From BRHc4a sp049323755 (lineage in GTDB: Bacteria > Bacillota > Desulfotomaculia > Desulfotomaculales > Desulfocucumaceae), in assembly GCA_049323755.1 (NCBI GenBank), contig JBMOPE010000009.1, positions 186,001 through 250,000 on the forward strand: DNA of 64,000 nucleotides, given 5' to 3'. The position numbers were made by a program, and so were the translations under genes. Under the pieces are notes generated by a model. That model was not told the origin of the DNA. It worked only from the letters and a program-made list of their open reading frames with translations, and did not search any database. Positions 8,541-16,226 of the stretch are shown here, piece by piece (positions within the stretch are counted from its first letter, which is position 1; each line of letters starts with the position of its first letter).

Positions 8541-9335
8541 TTAACCCTGTCCCGCTGTTATCCAGCCTATAACCTTATCTAGAATCTCTTCCCCGGCTAT
8601 TATCCCTGAAGTTCTTGTAAATAGCCAATCGCCTGAATTGCTATACTGATCGTATAATTCGCCATGGGCCGGTGCTATGGCACAGTCTGCCCCCTTAATA
8701 AGAGACAGGTCCAACAAAGAATCCCCTGCTCCAAAGACCCCTTCAGCTCCCGTCATTTCGACCACTCTTTTTATTGCCGACCATTTATTAATAACACGGG
8801 GAACCAGATATAGCTTTCTGCCCTGTATTGAAACTTCCCATTTCTGATCATTGGCCCATCTGCTAAAATCATCCAATTCCCGCAGCGGAGCTTTATCCCT
8901 GTCTATAATGCAGTAATGGAAGGCTCCGTCTGCGTTACGAATTGGCTGAGCCCACAGGCTGCTTGCCAGCTTATTATACTCCTTAAGGATATCCTCACCG
9001 GCCATACAATCATTTGAAAGCAACTGAAATATTTTTTCCCTGTAGCCGGTATCTATAAGACCATCTACCAGGAGATTGGCGCCGTTACTCACAACAGCGT
9101 AGCCTGGAGTTACCACGTCCTGAAAAAAGTGAATTCGCCGGTACTGTTCAATGGTTCTTGTTGTACAGGGCACAAAAATTGCTCTGTACGCAACATCCTT
9201 CAGCAAAACAGCCGAGCGTTCAGTCATGTAAGAAAAGTATTTACCGCTTTCTACTGCCGTAACCTTCCCGGTAAAGTCCTGAAGAAACTTCTCTGAGTAT
9301 ATAAGAGTGCGGTCCAGGTCACTGGCAAAAATCAT
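8541..9335 (-). CDS. HAD-superfamily phosphatase of the Ter operon
   Basis: Haloacid-dehalogenase-type hydrolase of 264 residues. Motif I is FASDLDRTLIY (nucleophile D6 and acid D8), and the C-terminal motif IV is GAGDSLLDLSLIKGAD. A Cof-type cap lies between them. In Ter biosynthetic modules a HAD enzyme is predicted to dephosphorylate the ribosylated intermediate made by the neighbouring phosphoribosyltransferases. The ATG overlaps the stop of the StiP-PELOTA gene (TAATG), so the two are translationally coupled. Family is certain; the substrate is inferred from context only. Confidence 0.88.
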   Translation of the reverse strand: MIFASDLDRTLIYSEKFLQDFTGKVTAVESGKYFSYMTERSAVLLKDVAYRAIFVPCTTRTIEQYRRIHFFQDVVTPGYAVVSNGANLLVDGLIDTGYREKIFQLLSNDCMAGEDILKEYNKLASSLWAQPIRNADGAFHYCIIDRDKAPLRELDDFSRWANDQKWEVSIQGRKLYLVPRVINKWSAIKRVVEMTGAEGVFGAGDSLLDLSLIKGADCAIAPAHGELYDQYSNSGDWLFTRTSGIIAGEEILDKVIGWITAGQG

Positions 9336-10516
9336 TATTTATCCTCCATAGTGTTAATGAGGCCATAGCAGGAATAATTAATTTCAGGGTATTCCTCCAC
9401 GGGCACCCCTCTGTCCTCTGCAAGCAGCAATATATGCTTAATGTCAGGGTTTTTAATATCTTTAACAATAATCTTCCAGGGCACCCTCCGCAGTAGGACT
9501 CTAGTCGTTTCTCCAACTCCAGGCTTTACATAGTTGATGCTGCTAATTCCATACTCCATCTGTATCTTTTGGGTTTCATTTTTTCCTATCCAGGAGGGGT
9601 GATTATCTATCCCGGTTTCAGGGTTAGCCTGTAAAATAGCAAGGGCCTTTCTGTGAGTACCCGCAAAACACCTGTCAACCGTATCAATATAATAATTGGA
9701 GAGGTCTTCAGCCAGAAGTTCCCGGTAATACTTTGCGCCATGAAAATCAAAGGGGCCAACAAGGTCATCCCTCAAAACCGTTCTGGACATCAATCCGGAC
9801 ACCGTTGAGTTAAGACAGGCGCTTGGGATCAAAAAATCATCCCGTGTCCCGAATATATTGGCGCAGTACCCCGGGTCAGCCAATACAGCAATATCTTTAC
9901 AAATTGTATCTTCCTCCAAAGCAAACTGCCTTTCTAAATCCCGGACAGACTTCAGTAATTCCATAGTAATTGCGCCTTTCCCAGTCCATCCGTCAATGAA
10001 TTGTACCTGACAGCCCGAGTGCCTTTGAAGGATATATATCATAGCATTTTTATCAATTCCCCTGTCACGGATGATAGAAATACTATAATGAGGTAAATTT
10101 ATACCGTAAAAACGACTGATATATCTTTTTATAAGCACCCCCACCGGGGTGCCTGCCCTGGCCAGTGAAACAAGCACCAGGTTTTTACCGCGCCTTTTGA
10201 TAATAGTTTCTGACACTATAGCCGTTGCCTCAGCAAGTCTGTACACTGTTTCTTTCAGGGATTTATGAAATAAATCAATATACTCCCGGGTTGGCTTATA
10301 TTCAACAGGCAGCATTTCAGAATAGTGCTTCCCGCCCTGAACTGCCCTTTCCCTTTCCTCGTTCCCCAGTTCTTTAATATACGGGCCAATATTCTTTAAT
10401 AAGAAGATGACATCATCGGCCGAATAACTTCCCATTGGCTCAGGGCCGGGAACTAACGGATATTCTTTAATATTTTCTTGAATCTGGCATTTAGCCGGAG
10501 TGTTTATAAAGAGCAC
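9335..10516 (-). CDS. StiP-type (DUF2983) protein with C-terminal PELOTA RNA-binding domain
   Basis: The first 290 or so residues resemble the StiP family of Ter gene clusters (LVSLARAGTPVGVLIKRY, HYSISIIRDRGID, FIDGWTGKGAI), a phosphoribosyltransferase-like or predicted cysteine-protease fold named from Ter comparative genomics. The last 90 residues (about YGISSINYVKPGVGETTR to the end) match the small PELOTA domain predicted to bind RNA. It lies between the PRTase-TRSP gene (6 bp away) and the HAD gene (overlapping). The start is uncertain: GTG at 10516 overlaps the GGAGG site, and no better in-frame start is visible nearby. Activity is not established; a role in the predicted nucleoside-like metabolite pathway is inferred. 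Confidence 0.78.
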   Translation of the reverse strand: MLFINTPAKCQIQENIKEYPLVPGPEPMGSYSADDVIFLLKNIGPYIKELGNEERERAVQGGKHYSEMLPVEYKPTREYIDLFHKSLKETVYRLAEATAIVSETIIKRRGKNLVLVSLARAGTPVGVLIKRYISRFYGINLPHYSISIIRDRGIDKNAMIYILQRHSGCQVQFIDGWTGKGAITMELLKSVRDLERQFALEEDTICKDIAVLADPGYCANIFGTRDDFLIPSACLNSTVSGLMSRTVLRDDLVGPFDFHGAKYYRELLAEDLSNYYIDTVDRCFAGTHRKALAILQANPETGIDNHPSWIGKNETQKIQMEYGISSINYVKPGVGETTRVLLRRVPWKIIVKDIKNPDIKHILLLAEDRGVPVEEYPEINYSCYGLINTMEDK

Positions 10517-10522
10517 CTCCAG

Positions 10523-11866
10523 TCAGTTGCAGAAACTAACGAATGAAATATTGCTTATACCCAGTATCTCAAAAGATTTTACAAGTGGGGCAACCTGCTC
10601 CGGAAGTACTTTTCTTTCCCAAAAAACAAATACTTCATCGTAATAGTCAGGCGGGATGTTATAAACAAAATTTTTTATATCCTGTCTAAAAGGATCATAG
10701 AAGGTTATGGCATGTTTCACGGCATAGCCCTCTTTTAAGTGGGGGTGAACGGGGCTGCGTGTTGTAGACTGCACCATTATGCCTTCCCCCATAAACCGGG
10801 ATATTAAGAAAGGTATATACATAAACTCTCCTGTGCCAAGACACAGACTCTTTTTACCTTTCCTGATTTTTGAAAGTTTTTGCCCTATCTCTTTTGCCCT
10901 TATATGCAAATAATGGTTTTCACTTTGGCCCATTCCAAAACGTCCTGTTAATCCGAGGTAGCCATATTTCTCACCACTCTGGAAATAAGTGTTAATTCCA
11001 TGACGCATTTCCGGATGAAGCATATTAACTTCAGGTATATTCCCGGATATGGCAGTAATGGGATCATTAAAGAACGGAGAATCTCCCTCTGACCAGAAAA
11101 CCCCTTCTAACAGGGATATGACATCGATCTGGATACCCAGCTCCTGTTCTACTTTACAATACTTTTCTTTGGCCTTCTCGGAACGCCAGTCAAGTATGGT
11201 TAAGACTGCGTATTTCTTTTGGGGGTATTTCTTTTGAATGGTTTTTATTATATTAAGACATGTATTTCCTGAAGTAATCTCGTCGTCAACCAATACCAAA
11301 AGGTCATTATCCTGCATAAGGCTTGCATCAAATATAAGGCACCGCTGGTCAGGCGCATGGCAGTGTTCCTCGGTAAAATATATGGTATCTTCCGTACCCT
11401 TGATGTTTTCCCTCGTTGTATGCAGAAAGCTAATATCCCCAGTAAAGGAACTAAACACAGAATGGCCGAGCGCTGTTGCCGTCTCAGCAAAACCAATAAA
11501 CAGGGCTCTCCCGGGAAAGCTGTACGATATACCCTGAAAATCGAAATTTAAATCTGACGACAATATATCAACGGCCTCATTAATCTTTATCTTACTTATC
11601 AAAAGCCCCAAGGCTTCCGCAAGTCTTGAGGCTAAAAGGAATCCTGCAATAAACGGGACTGGGGGGCATACAGGAATATGCTTTCCAATCAATTTACTGA
11701 CAAATAAATAGCTTCTGTTGGGATTGTTTCTTGCTGCCATTGAGAAGATACTCTCGGGTGGCAAAGAATAGCGGTTTTCTTTTATCCCAATGCCAACCGA
11801 AAGACTATCCAATACTCTGTAACTTCTCTCCTTCACAGATAATGCTTGTATAGTCATATCCTTCAT
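10523..11866 (-). CDS. Phosphoribosyltransferase with TRSP domain (PRTase_2-TRSP)
   Basis: A 447-residue two-domain protein. The N-terminal half is a type I phosphoribosyltransferase with the PRPP-binding loop LLVLVDDEITSGNTCLNII (about residues 188-206) and a flavouring motif ALFIGFAETATALGHSVF. The C-terminal half, with GRFGMGQSENHYLHI and CLGTGEFMYIPFLISR, matches the TRSP domain found only in Ter clusters. It should attach a base-like moiety to PRPP. The ATG at 11866 has GGAG six bases upstream, and the gene overlaps the end of the C-C lyase gene by 62 bp. The acceptor substrate is unknown. Confidence 0.86.
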   Translation of the reverse strand: MKDMTIQALSVKERSYRVLDSLSVGIGIKENRYSLPPESIFSMAARNNPNRSYLFVSKLIGKHIPVCPPVPFIAGFLLASRLAEALGLLISKIKINEAVDILSSDLNFDFQGISYSFPGRALFIGFAETATALGHSVFSSFTGDISFLHTTRENIKGTEDTIYFTEEHCHAPDQRCLIFDASLMQDNDLLVLVDDEITSGNTCLNIIKTIQKKYPQKKYAVLTILDWRSEKAKEKYCKVEQELGIQIDVISLLEGVFWSEGDSPFFNDPITAISGNIPEVNMLHPEMRHGINTYFQSGEKYGYLGLTGRFGMGQSENHYLHIRAKEIGQKLSKIRKGKKSLCLGTGEFMYIPFLISRFMGEGIMVQSTTRSPVHPHLKEGYAVKHAITFYDPFRQDIKNFVYNIPPDYYDEVFVFWERKVLPEQVAPLVKSFEILGISNISFVSFCN

Positions 11867-12983
11867 TCAGCACTCCAAATATTTTTGATAGTGTCATAAT
11901 CCTTTTTGCCCAGTTGATATGCGGTTTAGGCTCATTCATCTTATTATTGTAAACACTCTTTGTAACCCCGCCGCTGCCGCCATTATCAATGATATCTCTG
12001 GCATCACAGTATTCTTCGTGGGTAATGGCATAAAGGGCCTGAACAGGAAGAAGGTGGCTGGGGTGGATAACTGTTTTACCAATTAAGCCATTGGCCTTAT
12101 CAAGCATGACTTCCCGAATAAGCCCGTCAATGTATCTGCAAAGCAGGCTCTTGCGCACCCTTTTTCCATCACTGCCAAATTGCTCATTAAAGGGGGTTTG
12201 CCTTAGTTGAGGTTTTAGGACCCTTGAGCCCACGGAAAAATATTCCCAAACAGGGCCGGAGATAATATAACCATCATGAGGTCTGCCGAAAACATTAATC
12301 AGGTCGGCTATAAAGCCCTGAATAACTGCTATATCGTAAATAGTAAGCTCAGGACTCCTACGGAGGCCATATAGCCCGGATAAATCAGTGGCCCCCATAC
12401 GGACATTTAAAACCAGATCTTTATATCGATCCAGTAGTTCCTTTATTTTAACAAGGTTTTCGGCCCGGGACTCCAGGTGAATCACTCCTGGCCCCTCTAA
12501 TATAGGCATACCATACAATGTCTTACCTACTTGCCTGTTGATCACTTTAAGGTGCTCAAAATACTCAGGCCCAACTGCAGTATCAAACTTAGGAAAAACA
12601 AATCCACTCAGCGCATAAATTGCCCGGCCAAGCTTTTTTGTAAATCTTTTGAACTGCTCTACATCCCTTATTCTGACAAATATAAAGGGGAGAGCACTCC
12701 CCTTTTCCCATTTTAAAAACAGAGCTTTCATATGAAAAGAAAGGCTCTCTTCAGCGATTTGAACCTCGCTGTCATCTACCGCATCTTCAAGGCATAACAC
12801 CGTAGAAATAAGGTTTGGTATATCGTTATCGATTAACCCCTGAACAGCCTTGGAGTTCGCCGGCATATACAGGACGGCGCCTAAAGCATGGGCCAGAGTT
12901 TCCTTATCGGTATCCAGTGCGGTCGGAGGAATGTAGAATATCCTTTTAGTTTGTTCCTCACTCAGATAATCAAAATAAATCAT
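11805..12983 (-). CDS. HpcH/HpaI-like C-C bond lyase of the Ter operon
   Basis: A 392-residue TIM-barrel protein of the citrate-lyase-beta/aldolase class in the version associated with Ter clusters (C-C_Bond_Lyase family). Visible segments include VLCLEDAVDDSEV (metal-binding acid), PFIFVRIRD, GMPILEGPGVIHLESRAENL, VRMGATDLSGLYGLRR and IGKTVIHPSHLLPV. The enzyme is predicted to make or split a C-C bond in the precursor later joined to PRPP. Its ATG overlaps the stop of terC (ATGA). Family is clear; the reaction is inferred. Confidence 0.86.
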   Translation of the reverse strand: MIYFDYLSEEQTKRIFYIPPTALDTDKETLAHALGAVLYMPANSKAVQGLIDNDIPNLISTVLCLEDAVDDSEVQIAEESLSFHMKALFLKWEKGSALPFIFVRIRDVEQFKRFTKKLGRAIYALSGFVFPKFDTAVGPEYFEHLKVINRQVGKTLYGMPILEGPGVIHLESRAENLVKIKELLDRYKDLVLNVRMGATDLSGLYGLRRSPELTIYDIAVIQGFIADLINVFGRPHDGYIISGPVWEYFSVGSRVLKPQLRQTPFNEQFGSDGKRVRKSLLCRYIDGLIREVMLDKANGLIGKTVIHPSHLLPVQALYAITHEEYCDARDIIDNGGSGGVTKSVYNNKMNEPKPHINWAKRIMTLSKIFGVLNEGYDYTSIICEGEKLQSIG

Positions 12984-13738
12984 GCAGCTTTTTTACCGCC
13001 TTCACGTATATGATGAAGCGCAATAGTTCCCAGCAATACTGCTGCCATCAGTGAAAAGAAGGCCAAATGCGGCACGTGGAAGTCAAAGGCCTGTCCCATA
13101 AGTTTACCGCCAATCAGCGCAATGAGAACGTAGGCAGCGGCCTCCAGGGTAGGGTATTTTTCCAGCAGCTTAATAAAAACTGTTGCCACACCCCTCATCA
13201 TCAAAATACCTAACAAGCCTCCAAGGAACAGTACCCAGATTTGATCGCTCAACGCAAAAGCCGCCAGGATGCTGTCCACACTGAAGGAAATATCCATTAA
13301 TTCAACAGTAATGACCACACCCCAAAATGTATCCCAAAAGCCGCCTTTTCTGACCTTCGGACCTTCATCATCACCCGCTTCCTCTTTTTTGGAAAGGAAA
13401 AATTTTGCTGCCATCCACAGCAGGTATCCGGCGCCGAGAATCTGTATCCACTTGAATTTGATAAGGTAGGTCCCCAGCCCAATAGCCACGAAGCGGAAAA
13501 AATATGCACCCCAAATACCGTACATGAGCGCCTTTTTCTGCTGGTGCTTGGGCAGGCGCTTGACCACTACCGCCAGCACCAGGGCGTTATCGCAGGACAG
13601 TAGTCCTTCCAGTATAATCAGCCAGAAAATAATTCCCCAGCTCACCGGGTCAGTGATTACCCCATATATTGCGTCCAAAGAAAAAAACTGACTGTAGTTT
13701 TGTAAAAGACCGGCAACATATCCCCAAATCGTTTCCAC
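12980..13738 (-). CDS. terC: TerC-family membrane protein of the Ter operon
   Basis: A 252-residue membrane protein with about seven helices and the TerC acidic motifs EGLLSCDNALVLA (about residues 44-56) and ELMDISFSVDSILAA (about 141-155). It is closer to the YceF/TerC branch than the first TerC protein at 4398. In Ter systems TerC is the membrane anchor that associates with cytoplasmic TerD-type calcium-binding proteins, and relatives export manganese. GTG start at 13738 with a GGAGG site nine bases upstream. A 170-bp gap holding a terminator and a long palindrome separates it from terD, so its level may be set separately from the terD genes. Confidence 0.9.
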   Translation of the reverse strand: METIWGYVAGLLQNYSQFFSLDAIYGVITDPVSWGIIFWLIILEGLLSCDNALVLAVVVKRLPKHQQKKALMYGIWGAYFFRFVAIGLGTYLIKFKWIQILGAGYLLWMAAKFFLSKKEEAGDDEGPKVRKGGFWDTFWGVVITVELMDISFSVDSILAAFALSDQIWVLFLGGLLGILMMRGVATVFIKLLEKYPTLEAAAYVLIALIGGKLMGQAFDFHVPHLAFFSLMAAVLLGTIALHHIREGGKKAA

Positions 13739-13815
13739 TCAGTAATTCCTCCTTAATTTTTTACCTTACATAGGTAAATGGAGGGAAAATATCACCTGCC
13801 GCATACCTAATATTA

Positions 13816-13844
13816 GGGAAATACTATTCACAATAGTATTTCCC
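13816..13844. promoter_or_regulatory. Perfect 13-bp inverted repeat upstream of terC
   Basis: GGGAAATACTATT (13816-13828) and its exact complement (13832-13844) are separated by 3 bp. It lies between the internal terminator after terD and the terC start, and has no T-run on the minus strand. It could be an operator for a dimeric regulator or a stable mRNA hairpin that protects the terC-distal message. Confidence 0.6.
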
Positions 13845-13852
13845 CTGCATTT

Positions 13853-13883
13853 TAAAAAAAGGGGCGCTTAAAACAGCACCCCT
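13853..13883 (-). terminator. Internal terminator between terD and terC
   Basis: On the minus strand AGGGGTGC pairs with GCGCCCCT and is followed by seven T. It lies 27 bp after the last terD gene. It probably lets only part of transcription enter terC and the biosynthetic genes, giving more TerD than enzyme. Confidence 0.8.
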
Positions 13884-13909
13884 TTATAAGAAGTTGTTTA
13901 CAAGCTATA

Positions 13910-14488
13910 TTAGCCGGCGCTGAGTCCATAGGTCGCAGCCAGGGAACCAAGTCCACCCTGGAAGCCGCTGCCCACTGCGCTAAACTTCCACTCACCGTTA
14001 TGGCGGTAGATCTCAGCAGCCACTATACCTGTCTCAATTGAATAGTCTTCTCCAAGATCGTAACGAAGCAGCTCTTCGCCGGTTTCATCGTTGGCAACAC
14101 GCACATATGCGTTGGAAACCTGACCAAAGTTTTGATTCCGCTGGGCAGCCTCATGGATGTTAATGCAGACAGCAATTTTATGAACGTCAGCAGGCACACC
14201 GGCCAGATTGACTTTAACAGTCTCATCATCCCCATCCCCTTCACCGGTGCGGTTATCGCCGGAAAGGGCTACAGAGCCGCTGGGGTCCTGCTTGTTGTTG
14301 TAGAAGATGAAGGCGCCGTCACCAGCAGCCTTTCCCTCTGCATTCACCAGGAAGGCCACCGCATCCAGATCAAATTCATGTCCACCGTCATACTTGTTGG
14401 TGTCCCAGCCAAGTCCAACCACAATTTTATTAAGACCAGGGTTAGTTTTAGTTAAATCAATTTTTTGACCTTTCGATAAAGAAATCAT
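13910..14488 (-). CDS. terD: TerD-family calcium-binding stress protein (third copy)
   Basis: Soluble beta-sandwich protein of 192 residues. The family calcium sites are visible: DLDAVAFLVNAEGK (about residues 35-48) and GDNRTGEGDGDDE (about 70-82). TerD proteins bind Ca(II) and are linked to resistance to tellurite, oxidants and other envelope stresses, acting at the inner face of the membrane with TerC. ATG at 14488 has GGAGG eight bases upstream; five extra upstream codons are ignored. It is the third of three tandem terD genes and sits just before the internal terminator. Confidence 0.94.
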   Translation of the reverse strand: MISLSKGQKIDLTKTNPGLNKIVVGLGWDTNKYDGGHEFDLDAVAFLVNAEGKAAGDGAFIFYNNKQDPSGSVALSGDNRTGEGDGDDETVKVNLAGVPADVHKIAVCINIHEAAQRNQNFGQVSNAYVRVANDETGEELLRYDLGEDYSIETGIVAAEIYRHNGEWKFSAVGSGFQGGLGSLAATYGLSAG

Positions 14489-14518
14489 CCCAGTTACCTC
14501 CATTTTTGAATTTCGGGG

Positions 14519-15130
14519 TTACAGATACCGCCTGGTTAGAGCTTCCAGACCAGGGTCCGTAGTTGCCTCTCCAATGGCGGCAAACTTCCACTCACCGCTG
14601 TGGCGGTAAACCTCTCCGGTAATCAGCGAAGTTTTTCCGTCATAGCCCTCAGACAGGTTAAACTTGCACAGTTCCTGGCCGTTGGAGCTGCTTACTATAC
14701 GGATGAATGCATTTTTAATCATACCGAAGTGCTGCTTGCGCTTTACACAGTCATAAATGTTGACCACAAATACCAGGCGGTGGACATCGGCAGGCACTCT
14801 GCCTAAATCAACATGAATCTGCTCGTCGTCACCATCACCGTCTCCGGTAAGGTTGTCCCCGGAGTGGCGTATACTGCCGCAGGGGCTGGTTTTGTTGCCA
14901 AAGTAAATTAGATTTTTGTTTTTGGCTAACTTCTGGTTAGCGTCCAGCATATAAACAGAGGCGTCGCAGTCAATGTTGGCACCACCGCCGCCGCCGCCGA
15001 AAAGACCCCCTAGAAGGCCACCGCCGCCGCCGCTCTTAACAGGATCCCATCCCAGACCGACCATGATCTTTGCAAGACCGGGATTGGTTTTAGTAAGATC
15101 TATCTTCTGACCCTTCTGTAAGTTAATCAA
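14519..15130 (-). CDS. TerD-family protein with glycine-rich insertion (second copy)
   Basis: TerD/TerZ-like protein of 203 residues from a TTG at 15130 (GGGAGG six bases upstream; a longer frame overlapping the previous gene is not supported). It keeps the second calcium motif, GDNLTGDGDGDDE. The first is altered to IDCDASVYML and is preceded by a loop of about 17 mostly glycine residues (GGGGGLLGGLFGGGGGG) absent from its two neighbours. Eighteen residues from each neighbour's N-terminus (KGQKIDLTK...GLGWD) are shared, showing tandem duplication. It may differ in metal affinity or in assembly. Confidence 0.92.
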   Translation of the reverse strand: MINLQKGQKIDLTKTNPGLAKIMVGLGWDPVKSGGGGGLLGGLFGGGGGGANIDCDASVYMLDANQKLAKNKNLIYFGNKTSPCGSIRHSGDNLTGDGDGDDEQIHVDLGRVPADVHRLVFVVNIYDCVKRKQHFGMIKNAFIRIVSSSNGQELCKFNLSEGYDGKTSLITGEVYRHSGEWKFAAIGEATTDPGLEALTRRYL

Positions 15131-15144
15131 TAAACTACCTCCCT

Positions 15145-15717
15145 CTAATTCAAGCCGTAAAGGTTTACGAGTCCCTGCAATCCATCGTTGAAACCTTGTC
15201 CCACAGCCGCAAACTTCCATTCAGAGCCATGCCTGTACAGTTCGGCAAACACCAGGGCAGTCTCAATACTGTAATCTTCACTGAGGTCATACCGCAACAA
15301 TTCAGCGCCGGAGTTATCATCTACCACGCGAACAAAGGCGTTGGATACCAGGCCAAAGTTCTGATTGCGTTCCTTAGCCATGTGGATGGTCACAGTAATG
15401 GCAATTTTGTGGATGTGAGCGGGAACCTTACTTAGATCAATTTTAATCTGTTCGTCGTCACCGTCTCCATCACCGGTAAGGTTGTCCCCCAAATGCTCAA
15501 CGGAGCCACTGGAATGCTTCAGGTTATTATAAAAAACAAAATCATCAGCGCTCGCGCACTTACCGTTCTCTCCAATCAAAAAGGCGGAAGCATCCAGGTC
15601 AAAGTCCGGGCCGTCAAACTTATTGGTATCCCAGCCCAAGCCTACAATAACTTTTGAAAGGCCTGCTCTACCTTTCGTTAAGTCTACTTTTTGACCTTTT
15701 TGCAAATTAACTGCCAA
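15145..15717 (-). CDS. TerD-family calcium-binding stress protein (first copy)
   Basis: First gene of the Ter operon: 190 residues, the usual TerD length. It has DLDASAFLIGENGK and GDNLTGDGDGDDE calcium sites and the C-terminal TerD signature ELYRHGSEWKFAAVGQGF. I chose the TTG at 15717 because AAAGGAGG lies seven bases before it and the protein then begins like its paralogues (NLQKGQKVDLTK). Intergenic gap to the next terD is 14 bp. A TTGCAA-17-TATAAT promoter lies about 60 bp upstream. Confidence 0.93.
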   Translation of the reverse strand: MAVNLQKGQKVDLTKGRAGLSKVIVGLGWDTNKFDGPDFDLDASAFLIGENGKCASADDFVFYNNLKHSSGSVEHLGDNLTGDGDGDDEQIKIDLSKVPAHIHKIAITVTIHMAKERNQNFGLVSNAFVRVVDDNSGAELLRYDLSEDYSIETALVFAELYRHGSEWKFAAVGQGFNDGLQGLVNLYGLN

Positions 15718-15773
15718 AATACATCCTCCTTTACAGGTAATATTTGACACTATGTAGTTTATATAACAAGATT

Positions 15774-15802
15774 ATTATAGAATTTTGCACCATAGGTTGC
15801 AA
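15774..15802 (-). promoter_or_regulatory. Predicted sigma-A promoter of the Ter operon
   Basis: On the minus strand TTGCAA (15802-15797) and TATAAT (15779-15774) are 17 bp apart, about 57 bp before the first terD start. It is the only good promoter seen for the whole nine-gene set. Confidence 0.65.
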
Positions 15803-16073
15803 GCGTTTTTACAGATATAGACGCTTTCTTCATAATGCTAGCACAATTGGGGTATATTGGCATTTAATAGTAATTCGTCCAACCTCTGGTTTAAATCAAA
15901 GTTGCCTTCAGTAAAATATGTGGAAGGGTTTTACCGATTAACCTATTAATATACTCATATCAAGGTGAGCAATTGTTTTCTAAGAAGAAGACTCAAAATG
16001 ATTTTAAGCACTAAAGGGTGTCCGGTTGGATCTTAAAAATGGGAGCAGTCCCCTGAAAGGAGTTAATAAAAAA
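15803..16073. other. Gene-free stretch between Ter operon and helD
   Basis: AT-rich DNA with no open frame carrying a ribosome site. A short GGGAGCAGTCCC inverted repeat and AAAGGAG at about 16050-16065 have no gene after them. I see nothing else that I can name. Confidence 0.5.
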
Positions 16074-16088
16074 GGAACCTAATGTTCC
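16074..16088. promoter_or_regulatory. GGAAC-N5-GTTCC palindrome upstream of the helD promoter
   Basis: A 5-bp inverted repeat with a 5-bp centre, 11 bp upstream of the predicted -35 of helD. It is close to the LexA operator half-sites but with N5 instead of N4, so it is more likely another regulator's site or chance. Confidence 0.35.
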
Positions 16089-16099
16089 ATAAATATTGC

Positions 16100-16128
16100 T
16101 TGTTTTTAATTCCCTAATAATGTATAAT
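16100..16128 (+). promoter_or_regulatory. Predicted promoter of helD
   Basis: TTGTTT (16100-16105), 17 bp, TATAAT (16123-16128), about 100 bp before the helD ATG. Confidence 0.55.
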
Positions 16129-16226
16129 AAAAAATACGCATACTTACCCATGTTAACCATATACTTTATATTATCTTATCACAGATATTGGAGTAATGTC
16201 AAGCAAATAATTTGAGGGGTAATAAA

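Noticed and set aside
15145..15220. N-terminally extended TerD (second copy) overlapping the first terD
   Set aside because: The extra residues are not family-like and a TTG with GGGAGG lies downstream at 15130.
16074..16088. LexA operator before helD
   Set aside because: Half-sites GAAC/GTTC are 5 bp apart rather than the 4 bp of Gram-positive LexA boxes; kept only as an unnamed palindrome.
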